Below are positions 33,232 through 41,519 of a DNA stretch of 64,000 nucleotides, piece after piece. The first letter of the stretch is position 1; each line of letters begins with the position of its first letter. The translations under genes and the position numbers were made by a program. The notes under the pieces were generated by a model. That model worked only from the letters and a program-made list of their open reading frames with translations, did no database searches and was not told where the DNA came from. Source of the stretch: Nocardia inohanensis NBRC 100128 (GTDB taxonomy: Bacteria; Actinomycetota; Actinomycetes; Mycobacteriales; Mycobacteriaceae); contig NZ_BDBK01000010.1 in NCBI RefSeq assembly GCF_001612945.1, positions 124,001 to 188,000 of the forward strand, written 5' to 3'.

Positions 33232-34940
33232 TCCGAGGAGCTCCTTCCTGTCTTGATCGCCACCAGCGGCAAACGCAGTGCGCCGGAAGCGGTTTCGGGC
33301 ACGATGGGATTGCGGGGCGGTACCGGCGCGATGGGCCGGTACGCGTCCCCCAGCCGCGGCCGGGGGTCGGCGTCGCCCTTGTTGGGCCAGAACGCCATGG
33401 CCCGCTCGGCCTGGGCGGTAATGGTCAGAGACGGGTTCACACCGAGGTTGGCGGTGATGGCCGAGCCGTCCACCACGTGCAATCCCGGGTGGCCGTGCAC
33501 CCGCTGGAAGAGGTCGACGACCCCCGTCTCGGCACTCTCCCCGATCACACAGCCACCGATGTAGTGGGCGGTGGCCGGGATATTCACCAGTTCGGTGTAG
33601 AGCGCCCGGGCCTCGCCGTCCGCCTTGGCGGCATAGCGGCGAGCGACCTCGTGCCCGACCGGAATCCAGTCCGGATTCGGTTCGCCTCGCCCCTGCCGGG
33701 TGGTCATGTGCCAGCCGAAGACTCCGCGCTTGCGATAGGAGGTCAGCGAGTTGTCCAGGGTTTGCATGACCAGCAGCACGACCGATCGATCGGCCGCCCC
33801 ACGCAGGTTCAGCAGGCGCAGGAATCGCAGCGGGTGAGTGAGCACCATCAGCAGGAACCGCAGCACCCGCCACGGCCCGCCGTCCACCATGAAGGTGGTT
33901 CCGGCGTGCAGCGCAGTGTGCCCGGATCCGTAGCGGCACACCTCGACGTGCGTGACCGGCTCGGGATGGATCGAGGAGGTGATCGCCACGCCCTGCGCGA
34001 AATCGCTTCTGCTGCGGCTGGTCACACCGATACCGGCTTCGGAGTTGGTGCGCGACAGCTCACCCAGACGCGGCGAGATGGCGGGCAGTGCGCCGGTGTC
34101 GCGCATATCGTGCAGCAGTCGCTGGGTACCCAGCGCGGCGGCGGAGAACACCACCTGCCCGGCCGTGAACACGATCTTCCGTGTCCGCGTCCAGGCCCCG
34201 CTGCGCACCGCGTGCACCTCGTATCCGCCGCCGGCGCGGGGCCGCACCGCGGTCACCGTGGTGAGCGGATGGATGACGGCCCCGAGCTTCTCGGCCAGAT
34301 GCAGGTAGTTGGTGGGCAGCGTGTTCTTAGCATTGTGCGGACAGCCGCTGAAGCAGTTCGCGCAATGGGTGCACCCGGTCCGGTCCGGACCCTCCCCTCC
34401 GAAATAGGGGTCCGCCACGGTCTTTCCGGGCTCACCGAAGAACACGCCGACATTGGTGGGTGTGAAGGTCTCCCCCACGCCCATGTCCTCCGCGACTTCG
34501 CGCAGCAGATCGTCGGCCGGGTGCAGGCGCGGATTGGCCGCCACACCCAGCATGCGTTCGGCCTGGTCGTAGTAGGGCGCGAGTTCGGCCCGCCAGTCGG
34601 CCAGGTCCGCCCAGGCCGGATCGTCGTAGAACGCCGCCGGGGGCCGGTAGAGAGTATTGCCGTAGATCAGCGACCCGCCACCGACCCCGGCGGCCGTGAG
34701 CAGCACGGCCTTGCCGAGGAGGGTGAAGCGCTGAGTTCCGTTGAGCCCCAAGCGCGGAGCCCACAGATACTTGCGCAGATTCCAATCGGTGCGCGGGAAA
34801 TCCTGCGGCTCCCAGCGTCGCCCGGCCTCCAGAACCGCTACCCGGTAACCCTTTTCGCTCAGGCGCAGCGCGGAGACGCTGCCGCCGAAACCGGATCCGA
34901 TGACGACCACGTCGTAGTGGCCGCCATCGCTGTGCCCCAC
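33228..34940 (-). CDS. choD: GMC-type sterol oxidase (ChoD-like)
   Basis: With GTG 34940, 4 bases after the upstream thiolase stop, the protein is 570 residues, close to the length of mycobacterial ChoD. The FAD motif is GSGFGGSVSALRLSEKGYRV, followed by AGVGGGSLIYGN, a cysteine cluster CTHCANCFSGCPHNAKNTL as in ChoD, and the C-terminal active-site part IGGCVIGES with DGSAITANLGVNPSLTI. The family oxidises 3-beta-hydroxysterols or other alcohols with O2. There is no signal peptide. It lies between two thiolase genes, so its product is probably passed into beta-oxidation; a true cholesterol substrate is unproven. Confidence 0.82.
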   Translation of the reverse strand: MGHSDGGHYDVVVIGSGFGGSVSALRLSEKGYRVAVLEAGRRWEPQDFPRTDWNLRKYLWAPRLGLNGTQRFTLLGKAVLLTAAGVGGGSLIYGNTLYRPPAAFYDDPAWADLADWRAELAPYYDQAERMLGVAANPRLHPADDLLREVAEDMGVGETFTPTNVGVFFGEPGKTVADPYFGGEGPDRTGCTHCANCFSGCPHNAKNTLPTNYLHLAEKLGAVIHPLTTVTAVRPRAGGGYEVHAVRSGAWTRTRKIVFTAGQVVFSAAALGTQRLLHDMRDTGALPAISPRLGELSRTNSEAGIGVTSRSRSDFAQGVAITSSIHPEPVTHVEVCRYGSGHTALHAGTTFMVDGGPWRVLRFLLMVLTHPLRFLRLLNLRGAADRSVVLLVMQTLDNSLTSYRKRGVFGWHMTTRQGRGEPNPDWIPVGHEVARRYAAKADGEARALYTELVNIPATAHYIGGCVIGESAETGVVDLFQRVHGHPGLHVVDGSAITANLGVNPSLTITAQAERAMAFWPNKGDADPRPRLGDAYRPIAPVPPRNPIVPETASGALRLPLVAIKTGRSSSE

Positions 34941-34944
34941 CGAT

Positions 34945-36159
34945 TCACACCCTCTCGATGATGGTGGCCACACCCATGCCGCCAGCCACGCAGAGCGTGA
35001 TCAGCCCGTAGCGGCCGCCGGTGCGCTCGAGTTCGTCGAGGACCGTGCCCAGCAGGATGGAGCCGGTCGCACCGAGCGGATGCCCCATGGCGATGGCTCC
35101 GCCGTTGACGTTGTACTTCTCGTCGGGAATCCCGAAGTGCGCCTGCACTTCCAGGGCTACCGCGGCGAACGCCTCGTTCATCTCGAACACGTCGATATCG
35201 GCGATGGTGAGACCGGCAGTCGCGAGGGCCTTCTCGACGGCCGGAATCGGCCCGGTGAACATGAGCACCGGGTCCGCGCCGCTGGTGGCGGCGGCGACGA
35301 TGCGCGCCCGCGGCGTGAGACCCGAAGCCCGCCCGGCTTCTTCGCTGCCCACGAGCACCAGTGCCGCGCCGTCCACGATGCCGGAGCTGTTGCCGCCGGT
35401 GTGCACGTGGTCCAGGCGCTCGAGGTGGTGATACTTCTGCAAAGCGACCGCGTCGAAACCGCCGAATTCGCCGATGCCCGCGAAGGCGGGCGCGAGCTTG
35501 CCCAGGTCGGCGACGGTGGTCTTCGGGCGCATCAGCTCGTCGTGATCGAGGATGGTGAGCCCGGACCGGTCCCGCACGGGCACAACCGATTTCGCGAAGT
35601 AGCCGCCGGACCAGGCCGCCGCCGCGCGCCGCTGGGAGCGAATCGCGTAGGCATCGACATCGTCGCGGGTGTATCCGCGCAGCGTGGCGAGCAGATCGCA
35701 GGCCACGCCCTGCGGAATGAAGTAATTGTCGTAGGCGGTGGCCGGGTCGTAGGCCATGGCTCCGCCGTCACTACCCATCTGCACCCGCGACATGGATTCC
35801 ACGCCGCCGGCCAGCACGAGCTCGTCGAAGCCGGACCGCACCGATTTCGCGGCCAGGTTCACCGATTCCAGGCCGGAGCCGCAGAACCGGTTGACCTGCA
35901 CGCCGCCCACGGTGTCGGGCAGTGCGGCCAGGTTCACCGCGGTCCGGGCGATATCCATGCCCTGATCGCCGACCGGGGTCACCACGCCGAGGATCAGATC
36001 CGAGATCCGCTCCTCGTCCAGGTCCGGAAAGCGCACGCGCAGTTCGGAAATCAACCCGACGACCAGGTCGATGGGTTTGACGGTGTGCAGCGAACCGGTG
36101 GCCTTGCCCTTGCCGCGCGGCGTCCGGATCGCTTCGAAAACATATGCCTCGGTGGTCAT
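34945..36159 (-). CDS. Second thiolase, paralogue of fadA
   Basis: From the ATG at 36159 (RBS AAGGA) this is a 404-residue thiolase, the same length as the fadA product. Its landmarks are VQVNRFCGSGLESVN (acyl Cys), NEAFAAVALEV, GGAIAMGHPLGATG and ITLCVAGGMGV. It is clearly a paralogue of fadA within the same operon, starting TTEAYVFEAIRTPRGKGKATG. Two thiolases on either side of a sterol oxidase suggest that they take different chain lengths or branched or steroid side-chain intermediates. Gaps are 20 bases to the acyl-CoA dehydrogenase and 4 to choD. Confidence 0.9.
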   Translation of the reverse strand: MTTEAYVFEAIRTPRGKGKATGSLHTVKPIDLVVGLISELRVRFPDLDEERISDLILGVVTPVGDQGMDIARTAVNLAALPDTVGGVQVNRFCGSGLESVNLAAKSVRSGFDELVLAGGVESMSRVQMGSDGGAMAYDPATAYDNYFIPQGVACDLLATLRGYTRDDVDAYAIRSQRRAAAAWSGGYFAKSVVPVRDRSGLTILDHDELMRPKTTVADLGKLAPAFAGIGEFGGFDAVALQKYHHLERLDHVHTGGNSSGIVDGAALVLVGSEEAGRASGLTPRARIVAAATSGADPVLMFTGPIPAVEKALATAGLTIADIDVFEMNEAFAAVALEVQAHFGIPDEKYNVNGGAIAMGHPLGATGSILLGTVLDELERTGGRYGLITLCVAGGMGVATIIERV

Positions 36160-36179
36160 TCGATCGTCCTTCCGGCCAC

Positions 36180-37340
36180 TCACAACGAGCGCGAGATGAT
36201 TTCCTTCATGATTTCGCTGGTACCGCCGTAGATCTTGTTCACCCGGGCGGCGGCGTACATGCGCGCGATCGGGTACTCGATCATGTAGCCGTAGCCGCCG
36301 AAGAACTGCACACAGCGGTCGACGATGTCGACGGCCTTGTCGGCCGCGATCAGCTTGGCCATCGAGGCCGTGGCGGGATCGTTCTTGCCGGCGATGTACT
36401 CGCCGATGCAGTAGTCGACGGTGGTCTTGATCGACAGCACCTCGGCCTTGAGCTGCGCGAGCTCGAACTTGTTGTGCTGGAACTTGATCAGCTCACGGCC
36501 GAACGCCGTGCGTTCCTTGCTGTAGCGCAGCGCCTCGAGCAGGGCGGCCTCGGCCATCCCGGCACAGAGCGCGGCGATGATCAGCCGTTCCCGCGCCAGC
36601 TGCTCCATGAGCTGGTAGAAGCCCAAACCTTCTTGCGCGCCGAGCAGGTTGGTCACCGGCACCCGCATATCGGAGAAGAACAGCTCCCGGGTGTCCTGCC
36701 CGTGCTGGCCCACCTTCTCCAGCACCCGGCCGCGTTCGAAGCCGGGCAGATCCTTGGTCTCGGCCACGAGCAGCGACACCCCGGCCGCCCCCTGCGACGG
36801 GTCGGTCTTGGCGACGATCACCAGCAGATCGCAGTGGGATCCATTGGAGATGAACGTCTTCGAGCCGTTGACGACATAGTGGTCGCCGTCGCGGATGGCC
36901 GTGGTGCGCACCGCCTGGAGATCGGATCCGGTGCCCGGTTCGGTCATGGCGATGGCCAGCACGAGGTCACCGCTGATGATGCCCGGCATCCAGCGCGCCC
37001 GCTGCTCGTCATTGGCGTAGGTGTTCACGTAGTGCGCCACGATCGGCGAGTGCACGATCCACCCGGAGGCCGAATCGTGGGCCAGCGCCAGCTCCTCCGC
37101 GATCACGGCGGAGAGCCCGAAATCGCCTGCGAGGCCGCCGTATTCCTCGGGCAGGTCCACCCCGAGCAGCCCGGCCGCGCCGAGCTTGTTCCAGAACGCG
37201 CGGTCGACCTGGTGCTCCTTGGCCCAGCGTTCCTGGTTCGGGGTGGCTTCCTTGCGGAAAAACTCGGCGGCGTGCTTGCGCAGTTCGCGGTGCTGCTCGG
37301 TTTCCCAGCTCGCGCGGTAATCGGGGAACAGTTCGGACAT
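36180..37340 (-). CDS. Acyl-CoA dehydrogenase
   Basis: This 386-residue protein has the FAD and substrate strand MTEPGTGSDLQAVRTTA, the NGSKTFISNG loop, the flavin-binding RTAFGRELIKFQ, and ends with FGGYGYMIEYPIARMYAAARVNKIYGGTSEI. In the last motif Gly stands where medium- and short-chain enzymes have the catalytic Glu (YEGT), so the base is probably provided from an earlier helix, as in long-chain and isovaleryl types. It makes trans-2-enoyl-CoA and passes electrons to ETF. It is 7 bases from the CoA-transferase gene upstream. Confidence 0.9.
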   Translation of the reverse strand: MSELFPDYRASWETEQHRELRKHAAEFFRKEATPNQERWAKEHQVDRAFWNKLGAAGLLGVDLPEEYGGLAGDFGLSAVIAEELALAHDSASGWIVHSPIVAHYVNTYANDEQRARWMPGIISGDLVLAIAMTEPGTGSDLQAVRTTAIRDGDHYVVNGSKTFISNGSHCDLLVIVAKTDPSQGAAGVSLLVAETKDLPGFERGRVLEKVGQHGQDTRELFFSDMRVPVTNLLGAQEGLGFYQLMEQLARERLIIAALCAGMAEAALLEALRYSKERTAFGRELIKFQHNKFELAQLKAEVLSIKTTVDYCIGEYIAGKNDPATASMAKLIAADKAVDIVDRCVQFFGGYGYMIEYPIARMYAAARVNKIYGGTSEIMKEIISRSL

Positions 37341-37347
37341 CGTCGTT

Positions 37348-38184
37348 CTACTTTCCTGGTGCCTGGGCTAGGTGAATGCCATTGAGCGGCAGGTCTTCTC
37401 GTTCGGCGATGGCTTCGAGCTCGGCGATCGTCCGGCCCGCGAAAGCCTCCTGGAAGCTGCGGTGATCACCGGTCGCGCCGAAGACCTCGACGGCCTTCAT
37501 GAAGAAGTGCGGTTCCACCGCGCCGAGCGCGACGTAACCGTCGGCGCACGGGTAGATGCCATAGCCCGGGAACGCGCCGCCGAGGACGGCGGCCGGACCC
37601 ATGAGCCGGTAGCGCACCGCGTCGCCCGCGCGGGCGGCGGCTTCCTCCAGCGCGACCCGATAGGGCGCTCCCACACCGGTGTTCGCGCGCCGCACCAGCG
37701 CGGCCAACGCGGTGGACACCGCGCGTTCCGCGCCGAGCATGTCGGCGATCGGCACCGTCGGCATCTGCGGCGGAGTGAGCGTGCCGTGCACCGCCTGATA
37801 GTTCAGGTCGTGGCCGGGCACCTCGGGATCGGCTGCGTGCCCGACGATTTCGATCAGCGAGAGCCCGGAAAAGCGGTCCTGCGGCTGATTCAGTCCCAAC
37901 CGGACCAGCGCGGTGGGTCGCATGGAAGTGATGAGCAGATCCGCGGTGGCCAGGAGTTCGTCCAGCTTGGCACGGTCCCCCGGCGACTTCACATCGAGGC
38001 TCAGCACCTGCTGCCCCGCGACCAGCCGCTCGTACCACCCGGGCGCGGCGGCCGCGAGCGGGTCACCGGCGGGCGGTTCGACCTTGGTAACCGACGCGCC
38101 GAGTTCGGCGAGCCGCGCCGCGGCCAAGGGCCCGGGCAGGTTCACCGCCAGCGAGACGACTTCGACACCGTCGAGCGGTTGCAT
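37348..38184 (-). CDS. Short family III CoA-transferase (racemase/Frc-like), first gene of the operon
   Basis: With the ATG at 38184 (RBS GGAGG 8 bases away) the protein is 278 residues. It starts with LDGVEVVSLAVNLPGPLAAARLAELGASVTKVE split over its first 33 residues, the usual family III opening, and contains TVPIADMLGAERAVSTALAAL, where the Asp aligns with the catalytic Asp of formyl-CoA transferase. Family members usually have 360-400 residues, so this is a short form without much of the second domain. It may move CoA or epimerise 2-methylacyl-CoA. It is led by the third regulon palindrome. Confidence 0.8.
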   Translation of the reverse strand: MQPLDGVEVVSLAVNLPGPLAAARLAELGASVTKVEPPAGDPLAAAAPGWYERLVAGQQVLSLDVKSPGDRAKLDELLATADLLITSMRPTALVRLGLNQPQDRFSGLSLIEIVGHAADPEVPGHDLNYQAVHGTLTPPQMPTVPIADMLGAERAVSTALAALVRRANTGVGAPYRVALEEAAARAGDAVRYRLMGPAAVLGGAFPGYGIYPCADGYVALGAVEPHFFMKAVEVFGATGDHRSFQEAFAGRTIAELEAIAEREDLPLNGIHLAQAPGK

Positions 38185-38206
38185 CGTTGCGACCTCCATG
38201 GAAAGA

Positions 38207-38222
38207 CTATACATGTGTATTG
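38207..38222. promoter_or_regulatory. Regulon operator, copy 3 (operon/TetR intergenic)
   Basis: CTATAC-ATGT-GTATTG fits CNATAC-N4-GTATNG. It ends 23 bases before the CoA-transferase ATG (38184, minus strand) and overlaps a possible minus-strand -10 element (TACAAT, complement at 38219-38224). It lies in the gap shared with the divergent TetR gene, the likely source of the regulator. Confidence 0.78.
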
Positions 38223-38311
38223 TAGACATGTCGCGTGTAGTAAATCCAAGTGGGACGTGTCACATTCACTACGCGGCGTAGGATCACCGAACACACGACA
38301 GGTGAGGGCTG

Positions 38312-38899
38312 ATGCAGAATCCACGAGCGACCAACGACGATTTGACCGCCAAGGCCCGCATCCGCAATGCGGCCATGGACCTCTTCGCGCAGTACGGGGA
38401 GTCCCGGGTGTCCTTGCGCGCGGTGGCCGCCGAGGCCGGTGTCACCCTCGGCCTCGTCCAGCACCACTTCAAAACCAAGGCCGGCCTGCGCGATGCGGTG
38501 GACCAGCTGATCGTCGACTATTTCGCCAGCGCTGTCGGTTCGGTGCCCGCGACGGGCACCGTCGGCGAGGTCGCCGCCGCCCGGGACGAGGCGGTACGCG
38601 CCATGCTGCGCGAGAACCCGCCGGTCGTGAACTACGTGCGCCGCGCCGTGCTCGAGCCCTCCGAAACCCGCCTGCACCTGCTCGATTCGCTCATCGATCT
38701 GACCCGCCGCGAAGTCAGCGGTCTACGGGAGGCGGGCCTGGCCTCCACCGAACGGGCGGAGTCCAACCAGATCGTCTCGGTCCTGGTCCGCCAACTCGGC
38801 GAATTGCTGCTCGCCCCACTCGTCGACGCCGTCTGGGAGCGGGTGGCCGACCCCGACGACGCGTCCAAGCCGGAGCTCGCGATCACGCTGCGGACCTGA
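38312..38899 (+). CDS. TetR-family regulator, candidate master of the beta-oxidation regulon
   Basis: This 195-residue TetR protein has its HTH near the start: AKARIRNAAMDLFAQYG, then VSLRAVAAEAGVTLGLVQHHFKTKAGLRDAV. The C-terminal helices form the ligand pocket. It is divergent from the seven-gene operon, with the palindrome CTATAC-ATGT-GTATTG in the shared gap, and the same palindrome is found at two other promoters in the preceding 15 kb. By analogy with FadR and KstR-type TetR proteins the ligand would be an acyl-CoA or steroid-CoA; this is inference. Confidence 0.86.
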   Translation: MQNPRATNDDLTAKARIRNAAMDLFAQYGESRVSLRAVAAEAGVTLGLVQHHFKTKAGLRDAVDQLIVDYFASAVGSVPATGTVGEVAAARDEAVRAMLRENPPVVNYVRRAVLEPSETRLHLLDSLIDLTRREVSGLREAGLASTERAESNQIVSVLVRQLGELLLAPLVDAVWERVADPDDASKPELAITLRT

Positions 38900-38953
38900 T
38901 CGCACCTGCCCCGCGCTGTCACCTCCGAAGCGGGAACGGCGCGGGTTGATTCG

Positions 38954-39490
38954 CTACTTCAGCGGGAGTGCGCTGTTCATGCCGCCGACATCGGTGATCT
39001 TCCAGTCCGCGCCGGAATCGACGGTGATGGTGTAGGTGACCGTGGTCTGGCCGCCGTCGGGGGTTTGGGCGTTGGTGGAGGCGACGTCGAGGAAGACGTT
39101 CACCTTGTAGACGCCGCCGGTGCTGGAGGTGACCACGGCATTGATCGGGGTGGCGCTCGAGGTCCACTTCAACGGGACCAGTACCTGTTGTAGTGCGGGG
39201 GCGGTGGTGTCGAACTTGCCGGCCAGCTGGGAGCTGGTGTTGGCCTTGAGTTTCGTCACCCAGGTGTCGTAATGCTGGAAGTCGATGGTGGAGGCGCCGA
39301 CCGCGTAGTCGGTGGCGACCTGCTCGGCGCGGCGGACGTCGGCGGCAGCGGCATCGCGGTCGGCGAGATCGCTTCGGGCCGAGAGCCACAGGCCCGCGAA
39401 GGACACCGCGGCGACTACGAGGAGCAGGGCGGCGAAGCCGGTGGCGAGGGTGGACGGGCGGAATGAGATGGTGCGGGATTCGTTCGTCAT
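38954..39490 (-). CDS. Mce-associated membrane protein
   Basis: From the ATG at 39490 (RBS AAGGAAAG) this is a 178-residue protein with one N-terminal membrane segment (FAALLLVVAAVSFAGLWL, about residues 19-36) and an extracytoplasmic domain ending VDSGADWKITDVGGMNSALPLK over its last 22 residues. This layout is that of Mam proteins encoded at the ends of mce operons. Mam proteins are thought to stabilise or assemble the Mce complex. It is the last gene of the mce operon, 29 bases after mceF, and only one such gene is present here. Confidence 0.8.
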   Translation of the reverse strand: MTNESRTISFRPSTLATGFAALLLVVAAVSFAGLWLSARSDLADRDAAAADVRRAEQVATDYAVGASTIDFQHYDTWVTKLKANTSSQLAGKFDTTAPALQQVLVPLKWTSSATPINAVVTSSTGGVYKVNVFLDVASTNAQTPDGGQTTVTYTITVDSGADWKITDVGGMNSALPLK

Positions 39491-39519
39491 GGGAGCTTTC
39501 CTTGTCAGGTCGGGGGCGG

Positions 39520-40488
39520 TCATTTGACGGCGATCTGGAGGCGGACCACCCCGTCTCCGGTATCGGCGAGCGCCTGAGTGATCAAGGCGCTCAGGTCGAT
39601 TCGGCTCAGCGCGCCGGTCACTTGGACTGCCAGCGGCGAGAGCACGGGGGTGAGTTTCGCCAGGTCGGGGCCCATGCGGTCGAGGACGTCGGTGAGCTCG
39701 TGGGTGAAGGGGATCAGGCCCGTGCCTTCGGTGTACATCTCCGGGACTCGGCCGGTTCGCACGATCTTGGCGATGGCGTCGGCGATGGAGTCGAAGGAGC
39801 CGCCCAGCGCGGTCCAGCCGGGTGCGGCGGCGCTCATGGCGGGGCCGGTCCACTCCATCCGGCCACCGATGGTCTGGAGGTCGGTGAACATGGTGCGGAC
39901 CGCGTCGGTGCGGGCGAGCAGGGTGGCCGCGAGCAGGCTGGTGGCTCGGGAGAGTTGTGGCACAACGGTTTCGGTGCCCGCGAGCCCCTGGGCGAAGGTG
40001 TCGATCACCGAGGCGATGGTCTGCGGGTCCAGCTGGCCCATCAGATGGGTGACCTGGCGAGCCACCTCCGGAATCGAGGTGGGGGTGCGAACCGCGCGGG
40101 TGTCGATCTGCTGTCCGTCGCTCAGATACGGTGCGGCGCTGCCCTTTTGCGGGGTGAACTGTACGTAGGGCTCGCCCAGTGCCGACAGGTTCTCGATGGT
40201 CACGGTGCTGGCCACCGGGATGCGGTGGTCGTCGCGCACGCGCATCCGCACCTGCACTCCGCCGTCGCCATTGCGCACCGAGGTGATCTCGCCGACCCGC
40301 ACGCCCGACAGCAGCACCGGCGATTTCGCGCCCAGACTGCCGGAGTTGGTGAGCATCATGGTCAGGTTGGTGTAGCGGGCGAACCAGTCGACGCCGACCA
40401 CACCGAAGGTCAGATAGCCGAGGCCGAGGATCAGCACCGCGGCGATGGCGGCCAGCGAAAGATACGGTCCCACTGGGCGTCCGGTCAT
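39520..40488 (-). CDS. mceF: Mce-family protein F
   Basis: This 322-residue protein has one N-terminal membrane helix (AAIAAVLILGLGYLTFGVV) followed by an MCE domain with the pattern SPVLLSGVRVGEITSV and VTIENLSALGEPYVQF, then a helical region. The sixth mce gene product is usually this type. MCE domains form a hexameric ring and tube that carries lipid across the periplasm-like space to the YrbE permeases. Its ATG overlaps the mceE stop by 4 bases. The start at 40488 is set by this overlap. Confidence 0.88.
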   Translation of the reverse strand: MTGRPVGPYLSLAAIAAVLILGLGYLTFGVVGVDWFARYTNLTMMLTNSGSLGAKSPVLLSGVRVGEITSVRNGDGGVQVRMRVRDDHRIPVASTVTIENLSALGEPYVQFTPQKGSAAPYLSDGQQIDTRAVRTPTSIPEVARQVTHLMGQLDPQTIASVIDTFAQGLAGTETVVPQLSRATSLLAATLLARTDAVRTMFTDLQTIGGRMEWTGPAMSAAAPGWTALGGSFDSIADAIAKIVRTGRVPEMYTEGTGLIPFTHELTDVLDRMGPDLAKLTPVLSPLAVQVTGALSRIDLSALITQALADTGDGVVRLQIAVK

Positions 40489-41519
40489 CGAACGGCTCCG
40501 ATCATGCGCAGGGTGTCGACGATGCGGGCGGCCTGGTCCGCGGGCGATAGACCGTTGCCGAGGTCGACACCGGTGAGGTTCACCTTCGCGCCGTGCTCGG
40601 CGAAGGGAATCACCTTGTCCCGCAACAATGTCACCAGCTTGTTCAGGTTCGAGGGTGCGCTCAGGTCCAGCGGGCGCGTGGTGAACAGCAGTGGCACCAG
40701 CGCTTTGGCGGCGGCGTCGCCCGCGGTCGCCAGCGGGGTGATCCATTCCAGCGCGTGCGCGATAGTGCCGATCGCCCCCGCGACACCCAGCACCAGGATC
40801 AGCGATTCCACCGCCGAGGTCACATGCGTGGCGCCCTCCTCGGTCAGCAGCGCGCTCAGCGCCGGGCCGTGATCGACGAGGGTTCGGGTGTTGGCCTCCA
40901 TGGCGTCGAGGAACGCGCCGACAGTCTCCACATGGGCGGCCACATCGGACAGATCCGCCCCGACTACCTGCGCGATGCGGGCACTGTCGGCGGGCTGGGC
41001 CGGGAGTACGGCGTTCACCCGGTTCACCAGTTGCTGGAATTGCCCGACCGCACCGCCCTGCACGAATACCGCGAGTCCGGACAGGGCGTCTTCGACCTGT
41101 ACCGCCGGGGTGGTCGCGGTGATCGGGATGCGGCCGCCGTCGGTCAGTGGCTCGGCGAAACCGTCCGGGGGCGTGGTGAGTTCGATGAAGACATCGCCCA
41201 GGATGGTGTTCTGCCGCAGCTGCGCGGTGGTGGCGGCGGGCAGCCGCACGCTCTCGTCGATATCGATATCGGCGAGCACATGACCGGGTGCGGCGGCGGT
41301 CGGATCGACGACCGTGGTGCCCGAGAGGTGACCCACCTGCACGCCGTTGGCCATTACTTTCGCGCGGCCCGGCAGATTGAGGGCATTGCCGAATTCGATA
41401 TGCACCCTGTAGGTGTCGCCGCCGGTGCCGGGCACGGTGATCGCCGAGGGATCGACGGCACAGCCGGAGAGAGCGATCGCGGTGACCGCCAAGGCGGCGA
41501 GTCGGGTTCCGGATCTCAT
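40485..41519 (-). CDS. mceE: Mce-family lipoprotein E
   Basis: This 344-residue protein has a lipoprotein signal peptide ending LSGC with the lipidated Cys20, then an MCE domain (RVHIEFGNALNLPGRAKVM; VGHLSGTTVV). The fifth Mce protein is normally the lipoprotein (LprK type), which supports the letter. It would anchor the Mce tube in the membrane by its lipid. ATGA overlaps join it to both neighbours, so translation is coupled on both sides. Confidence 0.9.
   Translation of the reverse strand: MRSGTRLAALAVTAIALSGCAVDPSAITVPGTGGDTYRVHIEFGNALNLPGRAKVMANGVQVGHLSGTTVVDPTAAAPGHVLADIDIDESVRLPAATTAQLRQNTILGDVFIELTTPPDGFAEPLTDGGRIPITATTPAVQVEDALSGLAVFVQGGAVGQFQQLVNRVNAVLPAQPADSARIAQVVGADLSDVAAHVETVGAFLDAMEANTRTLVDHGPALSALLTEEGATHVTSAVESLILVLGVAGAIGTIAHALEWITPLATAGDAAAKALVPLLFTTRPLDLSAPSNLNKLVTLLRDKVIPFAEHGAKVNLTGVDLGNGLSPADQAARIVDTLRMIGAVR

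Noticed and set aside
32017..33939. A 640-codon frame that would extend fadA far upstream.
   Set aside because: The extension overlaps choD in another frame; the fadA start at 33231 has an ATGA overlap with choD and matches the family start exactly.
38918..38950. A possible terminator with CCCGCGC/GCGCGGG arms between the TetR and mam genes.
   Set aside because: The loop is over 20 bases and the arms are GC runs that arise easily by chance here.
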